Under the pieces are notes generated by a model. It was not told the origin of the DNA, searched no databases, and saw only the letters and a list, made by a program, of their open reading frames with translations. Made by a program: the position numbers and the translations under genes. This document shows, one piece after another, positions 34,400 through 47,000 of a stretch of DNA of 64,000 bases. Source of the DNA: Cheilinus undulatus (taxonomy: Eukaryota; Chordata; Actinopteri; Labriformes; Labridae). Location of the stretch: the NCBI RefSeq assembly GCF_018320785.1, contig NC_054877.1:41500151-41564150 (forward strand), given 5' to 3'. Every line of letters starts with the position of its first letter. Positions within the stretch are counted from its first letter, which is position 1.

Positions 34400-34495
34400 G
34401 GCTGATCTGTGGGGATTAGCTTCACACAGACCAGCGCACTGACCCCACACACAGCCACCGATGGCCACGGTCCGCAGACATCAGGACACCTCCAG
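34400..34495 (+). promoter_or_regulatory. Candidate 5' non-coding exon of the TRIM gene
   Basis: The segment ends ACACCTCCAG/gtaagac, a strong donor at 34496, and contains an ATG (34461) in a good context (MATVRRHQDTS). Splicing to any acceptor just before the TRIM start runs into stops or the wrong frame, so it is more likely a leader exon with a short upstream frame. A cgtgacgtcc-like (CRE-type) stretch lies at about 34366-34374, and an interferon-response-like aagtttaatttcccc near 34329 is a poor match. Confidence 0.35.
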
Positions 34496-34499
34496 GTAA

Positions 34500-35907
34500 G
34501 ACACAACCCTTAATTTATCTTCTAAATGAATTAATTTAAAGTTCTCATTAAAATCAGCTGATTGTAAACATATGACAGTTTGTGGTTAGACATGATAAAG
34601 CAGAGCACATGTACACTTAATCGGGCCAACAGGCTGTCAAGGATGATCTCTTGATCCTCTATTCTTGAGTTCGAATGAAGTTAACGTTCATTTAGGGTCA
34701 GTGTTACACACTTTTACCTCATCTGTGATAAACTAGAGATCAAACTTTATATCACAAATATTAATATTGTCTAAAGAATCAATATCTTTGGTTAAATCTC
34801 ATCAAATGGCCTTGCTTTACTCTAGATTAGAGGTAAACATATCAAGACTCAGATTTTTTGAGTGTTGTTCCTGTGGTGTTAAAGTTTTTTATAGCTTTTA
34901 AGGTGTTTCTGTCTGGTTTTTGGGCCTTCAGAGCATTTCTGATCAACACTGGTAACGTAGGTAAGTGTTCTATATATAGAGCACAGTAGGCGAAAGCCCA
35001 GTATATACAGGATTACTGGTCTGAGCACACAGTTGGAGTGAAACAAGGACTTCACACTCGCCACCACCTCACTGTCTCTAAACTCTCCTCTGCATTTGTT
35101 CTTCTTAAATGTTGCAGCAGCATATGCCCTGTGCAAATGTTGTCTTTAATTTGGGGCTTCACAGTCCAACACATAATGTCTGGTTAGTTTGCAAATTAAT
35201 ACCAAACAAATGCAGGAAATATAAAAGCCTGTGTGGATGTAATAGTCATGCGAATTATTTACGCAATGCAATACAAACGTACAGAGAAGCCAAAACAACA
35301 TGAATATTGGTGTTTAAAATACAACATATGAAAAAGCACAGCTTTGTTTTTTAAAAGAGAAGAAACAAACAGAAAAAGCAAGTACAGAAGCCTGAAGAGG
35401 ACATGCATCTTCTATTTGCTCTGTAATGATGAGAACATTTCAAGAGATCCTGACTAGTTTTTCATGTTTACTCATCATAACAGCGCTGGTTTTCTGTGAG
35501 AATAATGTAATTTCAGCTGTTTTCTCAAGATAACAAGAATTTAACTTGTTAAAGAAAAGTCCTTTTTATTGACACAAAAGAAAGAAAAATAATAGAAGAT
35601 ATAGAGTATTCTGTAAGATCAAACAGAAAAAGGTTGTTAAAAATGAGTTGTGTAAATGTAAAATTCTAAAATAACTTTCAGCTTTATTTTTCTAGATAGT
35701 AGAATACTTGTTTTAATTTTAAGTAAACAGTACTCAAAACTTTTAAAACTATCTGAAAATCATCCCTTAATCTGCATAGTTTTCCCAGAATACCTTTGGA
35801 CATTTAACAATTTTGCACCATGTATGAAGTTATCCTCTCAGTTAGAGGAAACCTGCCTTTGGTTAGCATGGTTGGTGTACTGAACTCCATGGAAAAGCCA
35901 TCAACCC
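34500..35907. other. Spacer or 5' intron, nothing recognised
   Basis: AT-rich DNA with no supported frames. The phrase near 35822 (tgaagttatcctctcagttagag) recurs in altered form at 39812, so a small dispersed repeat is present. Confidence 0.4.
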
Positions 35908-36105
35908 ACCCATGTATCCATCCATCCATGCATCCATCCATCCATCCATCCATCCATCAATCCCTCATCCATCCATCTATCCATTCATCCATCCATCAAT
36001 CCCTCATCCATCCATCCATCCATCCAGCATCCATCCATCCATCCATCCATCCATTCATCCATCCATCCATCCATCAATCCCTCATCCATCCATCCATCCA
36101 TCCAG

Positions 36106-36140
<35 letters not shown>

Positions 36141-36183
36141 CCATCCATCCATCCATCAATCCCTCATCCATCCATCCATCCAG

Positions 36184-36214
<31 letters not shown>

Positions 36215-36607
36215 CCATCCATCCATCCATCAATCCCTCATCCATCCATCCATCCAGCATCCATCCATCCATCCATCCATTCATCCATTCATCCATCCAT
36301 CCATCCAGCATCCATCCATCCATCCGTCCATCGTCCATCCATCCATCCATCCATCCATCCATCCATCCATCGTCCATCCATCCATCCATCCATCCATCCA
36401 TCCATCCATCCATCGTCCATCCATCGTCCATCCATCCATCCATCCACCCATCCATCGTCCATCCATCGTCCATCCATCCATCCATCCATCTATCCATCCA
36501 TCCATCGTCCATCCATCGTCCATCCATCCATCCATCCATCCATCCATCCATCCATCATCCATCCATCCATCCATCCATCCATCCATCCACCCATCCATCC
36601 ATCCATT
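35908..36607. repeat. (ATCC)n microsatellite, about 0.7 kb
   Basis: Nearly uninterrupted catc/atcc tetramers, with recurring interruptions (caatccctc, cagcatcc, ccgtcc, cgtcc) that form longer blocks of about 70-80 bases, so it expanded in units larger than four. The long His-Pro-Ser-Ile frames on one strand and Met-Asp-Gly-Trp frames on the other are by-products. Confidence 0.97.
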
Positions 36608-36724
36608 ACTTCAGTCTTTCGTAAAAGCAGATTTATTTTTGCAAGAAAAGGAGATTAATGAGTCAAAGTATTCATAAAAGAATATTACATTTACCCATCA
36701 TCACAATAAAAATGGAGTAAAATA

Positions 36725-36812
36725 AACACACATTCGCGACCCACGAAAAATTGCTCTGTGACCCAATTTTGGGTCCCGACCCACCAGTTGAGAACCATTG
36801 GTCTAAAGGGTC
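36725..36812. mobile_element. hAT-type right-end fragment
   Basis: Ends ttgagaaccattg followed by gtctaaag, like the right ends of the hAT elements here, preceded by gggtcccgacccacc. No left end with the same duplication was found. The rest of 36813-37602 holds nothing recognisable apart from the short leader of the TRIM gene. Confidence 0.5.
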
Positions 36813-37602
36813 ATTTCTGGGAAAAAAAAGCAAAGAATGAAGCCTTTTTCCTGAGTTAAATAATGCAAAAACCACACTGACAACTTGTTTTTTGTGTAAT
36901 GTTTTTCACTTATCAGACACCCCCAAAGTCCCATGACTAAAACCTCTGAGCCTTGGGTATAAAACAGTTTGACCCCAGTCTAATAGTCTGAAAGGGGGCA
37001 CATTTTGGCCCGATGCTGTTTCACCATCACCAAATGTTGATAACCTTGTGGTTTTTCTTCTAAATTTAACACCATAAGTAAACTTTGCAGTGTTCATTTT
37101 GACAGCTATTTTCATTTTAGTCTTAGTCTCAGTCTTTTGATTACAGTAGGAGTTTCCAGTGCAAGTCTTAACCCCAAGTCTATGGCAATGATGAACAAGT
37201 AGCGTCTGTCATTGTAGCTCCATCATAACAGCAACCTTTACCAGATATTGTTAGTAAAACAAAAATCAAGAATTTTCTGGCTCTGCAAACACATGAGCGA
37301 TTACTGAAATTTATACAGACATTAAATTTAAACATTTTCATATTGTGCCTTTAAATGTATTTGACAACAAAGAAATCAAAAGTTCCCTTTAAGGCAGACT
37401 GATTAATTGATGCTGTCTAGCTATGTTTTCTTAGCTTTCTTGTGCCACTGACAGCAGTCTAAATCATCTGTCGATCTTCATTTGTCTTATGAATATTGGA
37501 TTTAATGATCTGTTTCTGCTCTCACTCTTGTGTTTAAATCATCTGTGTAGTTTGTAGCCCTGTGTGACAAAAACACAATCATCAGGGAGCCGTCTTCTCA
37601 CT

Positions 37603-38091
37603 ATGGCATCAGTGGAGGAAGAGCTGACTTGCTCCGTGTGCCGAGACTCCTTCAGCCAAGCCCACCCACTGCCCTGCGGCCACAGCTTCTGCCCCACCTG
37701 CATCCGCGAGGCCTGGAGCGCCCAGGAGGAGGAAAAAACTCGCTTCACTTGCCCGCAGTGTCAGGAGGAGCACGGAGAGGTGCTGTGCGACTGCTGCTCT
37801 TCTGATGCAGAGGAAGAACAAAAACCATTAGCTATTAAGACCTGCCTGAGGTGTGAAGTGTCGTTCTGTGCCAAACACCTCCAACCCCATCTGGAGAGGG
37901 CGGCGTTTAGCAACCACCTGTTGGTGGATCCACTGATGGACCTCTCCCAGAGAAGATGTCAGACACACACTGAAATATTACGCTACTACTGTGCAGATGA
38001 GAGGGTGTATGTTTGTGGAGATTGTTTGCTGGACGGAGGCCACGCTCAGCATAAAGTGAAGGCGCTGAGACAGGTGGAGGAGGATCTGAAG
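37603..38091 (+). CDS. TRIM exon 1: RING and B-boxes
   Basis: Starts MASVEEELTC. The frame is open 13 codons further up, but this is the first ATG and matches the usual TRIM N-terminus just before the RING. It encodes all RING and B-box zinc ligands and ends EEDLK at a GAAG/gtcagc donor, phase 0. The donor is a little weak (gtcagc). Intron 1 is only 82 bases. Confidence 0.93.
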
Positions 38092-41000
38092 GTCAGCTGG
38101 AAGACTACACAGACTGTTTGTTTATGTGTTTGTGTGAAAGACGGGCTGGTTTCTCATGTGGCTTTCTCCTCAGGTCATTCTACAAACACTGCTCAGAAAA
38201 TCAGAAGAGAAGATTAGAGAAGGAGAGCGAATCCTTAAAGAGCATGAGAACGTTGACACCACCATGACAGTGAGTATGACTATGAAACCTGCTGAAAATA
38301 TAACCACAGTCACAATAACCATCAGCTATCACAGCCAGCTGTGAGCGCATAAAAGTTCTTACAGTGAAAAATATCAGAAATTGGTCTTTAATAAAACTAC
38401 ATAATATGGTGAAATACGGTTTTCCATCACCTTTAGGGCATTTTTTTCAGGTGCTGAGAGCAATGGGAGCTTTCATATATTCTACCGCTCAACCCCAAGT
38501 TACTACAGTGGTTATGAAACTTTGTACCGGCCCCCCTTTGGCAGATGAAAATATTTCCAATGCCCAACTCCTACTCCTCATGCACATCAATGACATTTTG
38601 CTGCTGTCGGGCCAAAACCTTGCATGTCCAAAATCACCATTTTTCAGGGAATCTAAAAATAACTGCATTTTTGAATGATTTAACACTGAATGATCATATC
38701 CAGCATCTCTTTGACACTTTTTATAACTTTGAAATTTGTCTAAATACACTGGTAGATGTAAAGGGTGACCAGTAGCACTGATTTATGAAAAAAGAAAATC
38801 ATGAAAAATGGAGATACAAGGTTTTGGCCCAACATCAGGTGTATATTGATATGGAGAGATAAACCTATCACAGGCAGGTAGAATATGGCAGAGGGAAGGA
38901 TTTTGGCTCTTTCTTTAAAGATCACATATTTTACCCCTTAAAGACAAGTTTATATTGGTCTCAGAGGTCCCAAAATATGCCTGTGAAGTTGAAAAAACTC
39001 TCCAGTATTAGATTTTTGCATGTCTAAAAACCTCTCTGTTTTGGCCCTGCTCAGAATGAGCTGTTTCTGTGTCTGTGGCTTTAAATTTAACTGAACTGTC
39101 TGACTCCGCCCCTCTCAGGAAATAGATGTGGCTCTCCTGATCCCTCCCCACATGACATAATAAGGGAAAAATATGAGAACAGCTTGTTTCAGCACACATT
39201 TTCTGAAAGCTGGTGAAGGGGGCTGGGGGGATTCTGGTACTTGGGGGGATTGTGGACAGACCAGGGACACATATTATTTTTTAAAAAGCCTGAAAAAGGG
39301 ATTTTTGCATAATATGTCCCCTTTAATACCCACCGTGGTGGTGGGATACACCCTGGACTGGTCGGCAGTCAGTAGCTGGACTAACATAGAGAGACAACCA
39401 GTCACACTTGCTTACGTGCAGCCCCTGAACTTTGATCCATAACTGCATATTTCCTTGGGGCAAGGATATAAAGAAAGCTTGTCTGTCTATTAACATCCTT
39501 ATAGATGAGAGAAAGAGCAGGAGTCAGGCCCAGAGTTGGAAACTCAGATTACTGTAATTGAGTAGTTTTTGTGTGCTTGTACTTTTTTGAGTATGTCTTA
39601 TAATCAGAACTTTTACTTCTTCTTCATTAAGCCTTAACCAGAGTAACTGCTCTTTTACTTGAGTACCATACTCTTGTACTTTTTCCACCACTGTTGACTA
39701 CACAGTAGCACCTAGAGAGAGTTGCCTATTGTACAGTAATCCCTGCTGGGGTTCTTTTTCTCATGTTTACGGTGAATTGTTGTTTTTGATATGAGACATG
39801 TTTGCACCTTATGTGAAGTTATCCACCGAGTTAGAGCTCCTGCCTGTGACTTTAAGTGTCCTGAAAGGACACAGAGCATATTCTTCATGTATTGCCTTGC
39901 TCTGAGGTTGGCTCTCTGATTTGTTCTTGCCAGATGAGTTTCTGTAGCTCTATCATGATGTAAATCATTAAACATCTTTTAAGTGTAGTTGAACTAAATG
40001 TGGTGTGGCCCAACACAGACACTTCTAAAGTGTTAAATTTAACTCTCCATGAGTTTAGTTAACACTTTCAATTTTGCTGTGTATTTCACTTTATTATAGA
40101 AATGTGACTTTACCTGAACAACCTAGTTGGAGATCTGTTCTCTTGTTGTTCTTGCCAATAAAGAAAGTTCAAATTTTACAGTAAAAGTCTTCAGCAGCTA
40201 CTCAGCACTTAAAGTTACTTGAATAGATTTATTGACCAGGACTATTACTTTTACTGAACACATTTTAGCCATAATACACATGTCCAAAATAAGAATTCTA
40301 CTCTGATTCTAACATCCTGACTACCTCTACCCTCAATATAAAGTTCATTCTTCGTTAAAGAAGTGGCTAAATAAGTCATAATTCCTGTTCTGTTTTATTA
40401 CAGAGGCATTTTAGGTATATCACACATCATAAAAATCTTCTACATTCAACCAGGATTTCTAACTATTTCACAATGAATGTATGTCAAATGTGGTGGTGGT
40501 ACCCCACTACAAACAACAGGTGCCCTTTTATTATTATTGCTCCTCAGACATCCAGAACTCACCACTGATGCTGCAGGGAAAATAACAGTGAGACTTTTAA
40601 ATGTAGATGGCAGGCTGTAGATGTTAAATCGCTGGGTTATTGTGAGTGGGTTGATCCTGGTACTATGTGACTGAGTTAAATATTTATTAGCCAAAGGTAT
40701 CCTGTAAATCCTATACTGTTGAAGTTAGGATCATATTTAAATCCTTTCCAAGTACAACCCCAGTCCAGCCTTGATTATCTTTAAATCACTGATGTTGCAC
40801 CAGCCTACAATCCTTCGCGTCTCTTTTCAGGAGTCTCTGAAGCAGGATGACATACAGGTGGAGCGGCTGGGAACAGACCTGCAGGCCCAGGTGAAGAAGC
40901 TGGTGGTCGCTCTGAGGGAGATCACCAAGAGGGAGAGACAGCAGCTGATAGAACGAGTGAACGAGGACTGCCTCAAGGTGAGGGAGGACATGGGCCGAGT

Positions 41001-44000
41001 GCTGAACATCCAGCATTACTTGTCCTCTCTGCTGGCAGAGCCTGACCCCTTCCTGCTCATCTGGGTAAGAGTCACAGCTGAACAGACACTCTGATATATA
41101 TCAGCAGATGTGCTGGGAGCCAGATCAGAAACATGCACTCAGTTCTGTACATTGTTGGAGGTGTTTAAAGCCGGGATTTATCCTAGTTTTGGTCATGGAA
41201 TGCATTGATTTGTGTGATTTTTTGCCACTATTGAAGAGCCTCATTCTGGACAACTGAAAGCATGCAGTGATTTTTTGAGATGATTGAAAAGATGATGGAT
41301 CGTTAAAGGTCAGATATTATGCAAAACACACTTTTTCAGGCTTTTCTAACAAAAAAATCTGCCCCTGGCCTGTCCACAATCTCCACCTTTCAGAAAATAT
41401 ATGTGCTAAAAAAAAAAGCTGTTCTCAGATTTTCCCCTCATGATGTCATGTGGGGAGGTAGCCCAGCCCCCAAATTCAATTGGCCCTCCCTGCTTGGAAG
41501 AGAGTTCCACCCTCCTCTCCTGCTCCTCCTCTCAGAGGAGGAGCAGGAGAGCCACATCCATTAAGCCACATTCATTTCCTGAGAGGGGCAGAGTCAGGGG
41601 CGGAGTCAGACTGCTCAATAACATTTAAAGCTACAGACACAGAAACAGTTTTTAGGCATGCAAAAATCCAATACTGGAGTGTATTTTCAGCAACAAACTT
41701 CACAGGCATGTTTTGGGGACCTCTGAGACCAATATTAACTTGTCTTAAAGGGGTAAAATATGTCCTCTTTAATGCTGAAGTCGATCGTAAGTCATGAAAA
41801 ACATCTTCTCTGCCAAGAGTTTTCTGTGTGGCACTTTGCTCATGTAAAAGAAACGAGGTCCACTTCTGGTTAAACAGCTACTCTCCTTCAGCTACATCCA
41901 AGCTAATAGCTACCACAGCAGCAGCAAGTGGATGCACAAGCAAACCCATCTGTAACGCCAAAGCAGGCATGGAGAAGAGCAAAAACGTCATTTCTGTCAT
42001 GAAAATCTTTCAGTGTAGCTCTTTGCACTTGTTTTAATAAAGAAATGTGGTCCAGTTTTGCTACATCTGAGCTAATCACTCCTTCAGCAGCAATTACCCA
42101 CTCACACTACAACTAACACCTTCCCCTTGTAACTATCACACACATACACCACAGCAGGCCTAGAGATGAGCAAAAACATGTTTTCCCTCATGAAAACCTT
42201 TCAGTGTTGTTTTTTGCTCTTTTTGTCATAGAGAAATGTGATCCAGTTTTTTTTTTTTTTTAATGCCGCTGTACTATAGCTAAATCCAAACTAATCAGCA
42301 GCCATTGCTATCAGCTCTCAGTACAACTAAACTCCACCTGCAGTTTCTGCCACATTCTCCTCAAAAACTTTGTAGATTGGTGCTTTTCAAGATGGATTTG
42401 CCTGATGACAGACATGGAGGCTGGCACATCTATATGCTTTTCAGGGTTACTAAATCTACACATATCCCACTTTCTTTAGTAATGATTAACCTACTGAAAC
42501 CCTGCATGCACATATAAGGACACTACACTTTGGCTTTCTTACAACATAGTCATAATTCCTGCTTTTTAACTGATTTTTTTAAGATAATTGTCCAGAATGT
42601 CCACTGAAGTTTAAGACATTTTTGGTCATTTTTCTGCCATTTTATTGGGATTTTTTTTTATATTTTGGGGAATTTGATGTTGTTTTCAAGAAAATGTTGG
42701 GGGATGTTTATATATTAATGAGAATTTCAGTAGATGTGGGAAAATTTAGCTCTGAAATGTATGTCTAGGAATTTGACTTGGATTTCTTTTTTTGTGGGGG
42801 TTTTATTTGTTAATTTTTGAGAATTATGGTGCCATTTGGGGTAAAGGGTGTCCTTTGATATTCTTGAGAATTTCAGGGGATTTGTTTGGATATTTTGGGG
42901 GAAGTTTCTGTCATTTCCTGGAATTTTGGGGGCATGTGTTTACAACTTTTTGGAGAATTTGATTTTTAAAAAATAGGGGAATTTGCTTCAAACATTTTAA
43001 GAAATTTAGATGGATTTTTTGGGGGAAATTTCATAGGAATATTTAAGCTCTATAATCAAGATTGACAGCTCAGGTCTCAGGAGGTTTAGTTGACTGTTTG
43101 GTCTTGGGTTTAAAATGAGCTCTAACATTCATACTGGTTTATTTCCCTGGTGTGAATCATTATTACTTTGACAGCTTTGGTCAAGATTGCACTTCTTCAG
43201 TTAACAAGACTAGGAAAAATCCAAAGGCAATTATTTGGAAAAAAAAAAAAAAACACAGATTGGCACTCATTAAGTTCTGAAAAAGGTAAAAACGTGTAGA
43301 ACATTATGAGTGTGCACATGAACATACTGTTTGCTAAGAGGTGCTGACAACTAAGTGACTGCCATCAGTGAAGCTAACAATAAAGCCTGAGCAGAAATTA
43401 CAGATCCATTCACATTTTATTCATTGATAATTGTTGGTTATTTATGTATGGTTGTTTTTATACAATAAAAACAACCATACATTAATGATTAAAACGTCAA
43501 AATTAAAAACTCACTCTAACTGAAGACACCCTAGGTGTGCTTCATTTTGTGCTGCCCAAAGATGTGCAGTAATGTCTAACTGGTCGCCATGCTGCGAAGC
43601 CGTGTGTCTGTTAGCTGTGTGACATCAGGTGTTACGTTGGCAGACACTCTCAGCAGCTTGACCCAGGATCCTTTGGGTCAAGTTTCTACTTTGTATGTTT
43701 TTTTATGTAGACTGGAGCTTTCAGAACAGAAGTAAAACTTTTCTTCTTCTCTGCCAGATTGCTTTGCTTCTGCTACCAAAATTGCTCCCCGAGATACGCC
43801 GACCTCCCTGACCCTGTTGATTGATGTGATACCAGTCTCAGTCAGAGAAATTAAATGTGTTTGCATGTAAAAGACAAATTTGTAATTGCTTCTGACAGGC
43901 ACCTTATAATATTTAGCTATAGTTAAAAAAAGCCCATTCAGACAGTGGTTGTATTTGAATAGTGACATATTAACTCTTTGCATGTGCACCTCCTGTCACC

Positions 44001-47000
44001 AGCAGGGGAGTGCTGTGGGACCCTCAGTACCCAACTTCCTGCACCCTCGCCCAGTGTAGTGTGTTATCAAAGAGTGCATGCAAATCTGACATCTCATCTC
44101 ACCAGCTTCATCTTCACCTTTTTAAGTATTATTGAAAAGCATAATGAAAAAAAACAGTGCAATGATGGCATGTATCAGTGATATAGAGTTGCCGTTTGCC
44201 CAGTAATGTGTTCTTGTACCTGTTTCCTGCTTTTTTATCCTATAAAATACTTTTAAAACATTTGAGACATATGCTTAGCACACTGTGAAGCCTCATTGAA
44301 TGTCATTAAATCTCCACTCTCACTTTTTCTCTTCTTTCTGACTATGTACTGTCCTATCTGAATACAGGCATATAAGCCAGAAAAATTCACCCTTAAAAAG
44401 AAATATAATAGTTTTATTAGTTACTCAGTAAATACAGACATCATGCGGTAATGTGTAAACCTTTGTGGCATATCTCACCTCATTAGGTGGTGGGACTGAA
44501 CAGAAAACGATCAGAAACATTCTTCACATTTCCAAAAACAGAGGAAATAAAAAAATCAAAGCCTCTGAAAGAAACAGTGTTAAATAATAATCAGATCCAA
44601 AAAGCTGTTTGTTTGATCCCAAGAGGAAAACTACCAAAACAAACCATTTACTGTCATTGGATCCTGAATTTAATGTTGAAAAAGCACTAAAGGACTGTAT
44701 GATGTCAGATTTTCTGACTGAGCTTAAATAAAAAGAAGAACAACCAACTTAACAGTGTGGGATCTATCTTTAATGAGACGTAATCACATACAGTTGTTCT
44801 CTCTAATAAAATGCCGTGTTACTGTAGGACCTTAATGCAGTCTGAGCGAGGAGAAAGAAGATTTTCAAAGCCTTTTCCAGTGTCCCTCGTGGCATCATTA
44901 ATTTAACTTTTCTTTTCAAAAACAAGAGGAAAATAGTCAAGAGGATTAAGTTTTTCATCCATCAGGTTTCATTCCTTTGCAGAGTTAATGTTTTGCTGAG
45001 GTTTGTGTGCAAACAAGTGAATTAAATTATCTGTTGTGATGTTTATATATTATGAAGTGGTAGAAATAATCTTGTATTCTTGGACAGTTTGCAGATATAA
45101 TTTGTTTCTTGATTTATTCTTTTTTTGGTCATATCACAAGAACCAAAAAAATCATCAGAAAATCTATTTAACAATTTTTACAGCCAAAAACTTAAATACA
45201 AACACAAATCCCTAAAAGTTGGGGAGCTTTGTAAAATGAAAATAAAACAGAATAAAGAGTTTTATGATACCATTTCATTAAAAATTAAAGCTCATTTAAA
45301 TTTGATGGCAGCAACATAAAACAAAAATTAGAGACAAGGAAGCAAAAGGTTGGAGGAATAAATGGTACTGACAAACAACAGCTGGAGGGGTTTTTGCTAA
45401 TTTGGTTAATTGGTAGCAGGTCAGTAACATGAGTATAAAAGAAGCATTTTAGAGAGACAGAGTCTCTCAGAGGTGATGATGGGCAGAGGTTCACCACTCT
45501 GCAAAAAACTGCATCTTTAAATTGTAAACAATCTCAGCAGAATATTCCCCAATGTGAAATTCTAAAGACTTTGAATATCCCACCATCTCCAGTGCGTAAT
45601 ATTATCACATTTTTAGAGAATCTGGAGAAATCTGCATCAAACACAGGCATGATTCTGCTGGTACAATTGCAAGTTAAAGCTATCATGCAAAGAAGAAGCC
45701 ATATATGAACACAATCCAGAAATGCTGCTGTCTTCTCTGAGGAAAAGCTCATTTAAAATGGACTGAGGCAAAATAGAAAACTGTTCTGTGATCAAATAAA
45801 TCAGCGTTTGAAATTCTTTTTTGAATCCATGGATGCCGTGTCCTGTGGACTAAAAAAGGAGAGAGACCATCCAGCTAGTTATACTCACAGTTCTAAAGCC
45901 TGCATTTCTGATGGTATGGGGTTGCATTAGTGTCTTTGGCGTGGGCAGATATCACATCTGAAAGGAACTGAGAAGTATATAGAGGCTTTAGAGCAACATA
46001 TGCTCCCATCCAGACAACACCTCTCTCAGGGAATGCCTTACATATTTCAGCAAGACAATGCTAGACCACATACCACATCCATCACAACTGCATGGCTTCA
46101 CAGGAGAAGAGTTTATTTGCTGAACCGGCCTGCTCACAGTCCAGACCTTTCATCAATAGAAACATTTAGCATACCATAAATTGTAATAATCCAGCAAAGA
46201 AGACCCAGGACTATTGAGCTGCTAGAACCCTACATCAGGAAAGAATGGGACAGCATTCCTCTCCCAAAACTCCAGCAACTGGTCTCCTCACTCCCCAGAC
46301 ATTTACAGACTGTTGGTAAAAGAAGATGCATGTTACACAATGATAGACATGGCCCTGTCCCTAATTTTTTGAGATATGTTGTAGCCATCAATTTCAAAAT
46401 GAACAAATGTTTTCATGCAAAGGTAAAATGTCTCAGTTTCAACATCTGATGTGTTGTTTTATGTTCTTTTGTGAAAAAATATTGGTTAATGAGATTTACA
46501 CAGCGCAGCCTTAAGAGTACTTGAACTTTTAAGTTTTATCTGTTTCTAGATTGACAAGGATTAAAAAACACATAAAAACATGTCCAGAAAGCCTAATTTT
46601 TAGCTGCTCTTGGGTCACTCACATAGAAATGAAAATAATTCAGATCTGACTTTAGAAAGTATATATTCTGCTCTCGTCTCAGAGCTCCCTGTGTGTTGAA
46701 TAAGCTTAAACATTGCAGAAGAAAAAAACTGCAAGTTCCAACAAAATAAAACGTCCAGGGCCACAGATGTGTTTGGCCTTATGTGTATGAAGGTTTCACC
46801 CCGTGTTTGTTTGCTTTCATATACAACCCTGCAGATTCACCTCTGATAAATGAATAGATCTCTTTATGCTGTGTGTTTTTTTTTTCTCGGCTAACCTTCA
46901 CTCTTGTCTCCATAGGCATTTCAATCAGATGACACAAAGTAAGTTCAGATCATGTCCATATGTCCTGATGTTATGCTAGAACTCAGGTCTCCTTTTCTGT

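Noticed and set aside
34461-34495. First coding exon of the TRIM protein starting at the ATG in the upstream segment
   Set aside because: Joining it to acceptors before 37603 gives a stop or the wrong frame, and the RING starts normally right after the ATG at 37603.
35820-36677. Long open frames of His-Pro-Ser-Ile (plus) and Met-Asp-Gly-Trp (minus)
   Set aside because: These are translations of the ATCC microsatellite in both directions and not genes.
38092-38173. Read-through of TRIM exon 1 into intron 1 as coding sequence
   Set aside because: The frame stays open for a while, but a donor and acceptor define an 82-base intron, and the 96-nt second exon matches the family structure.
45330-46400. 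An active Tc1 transposon
   Set aside because: Frameshifts, stops and probable internal losses break the transposase, although both catalytic neighbourhoods can still be read.
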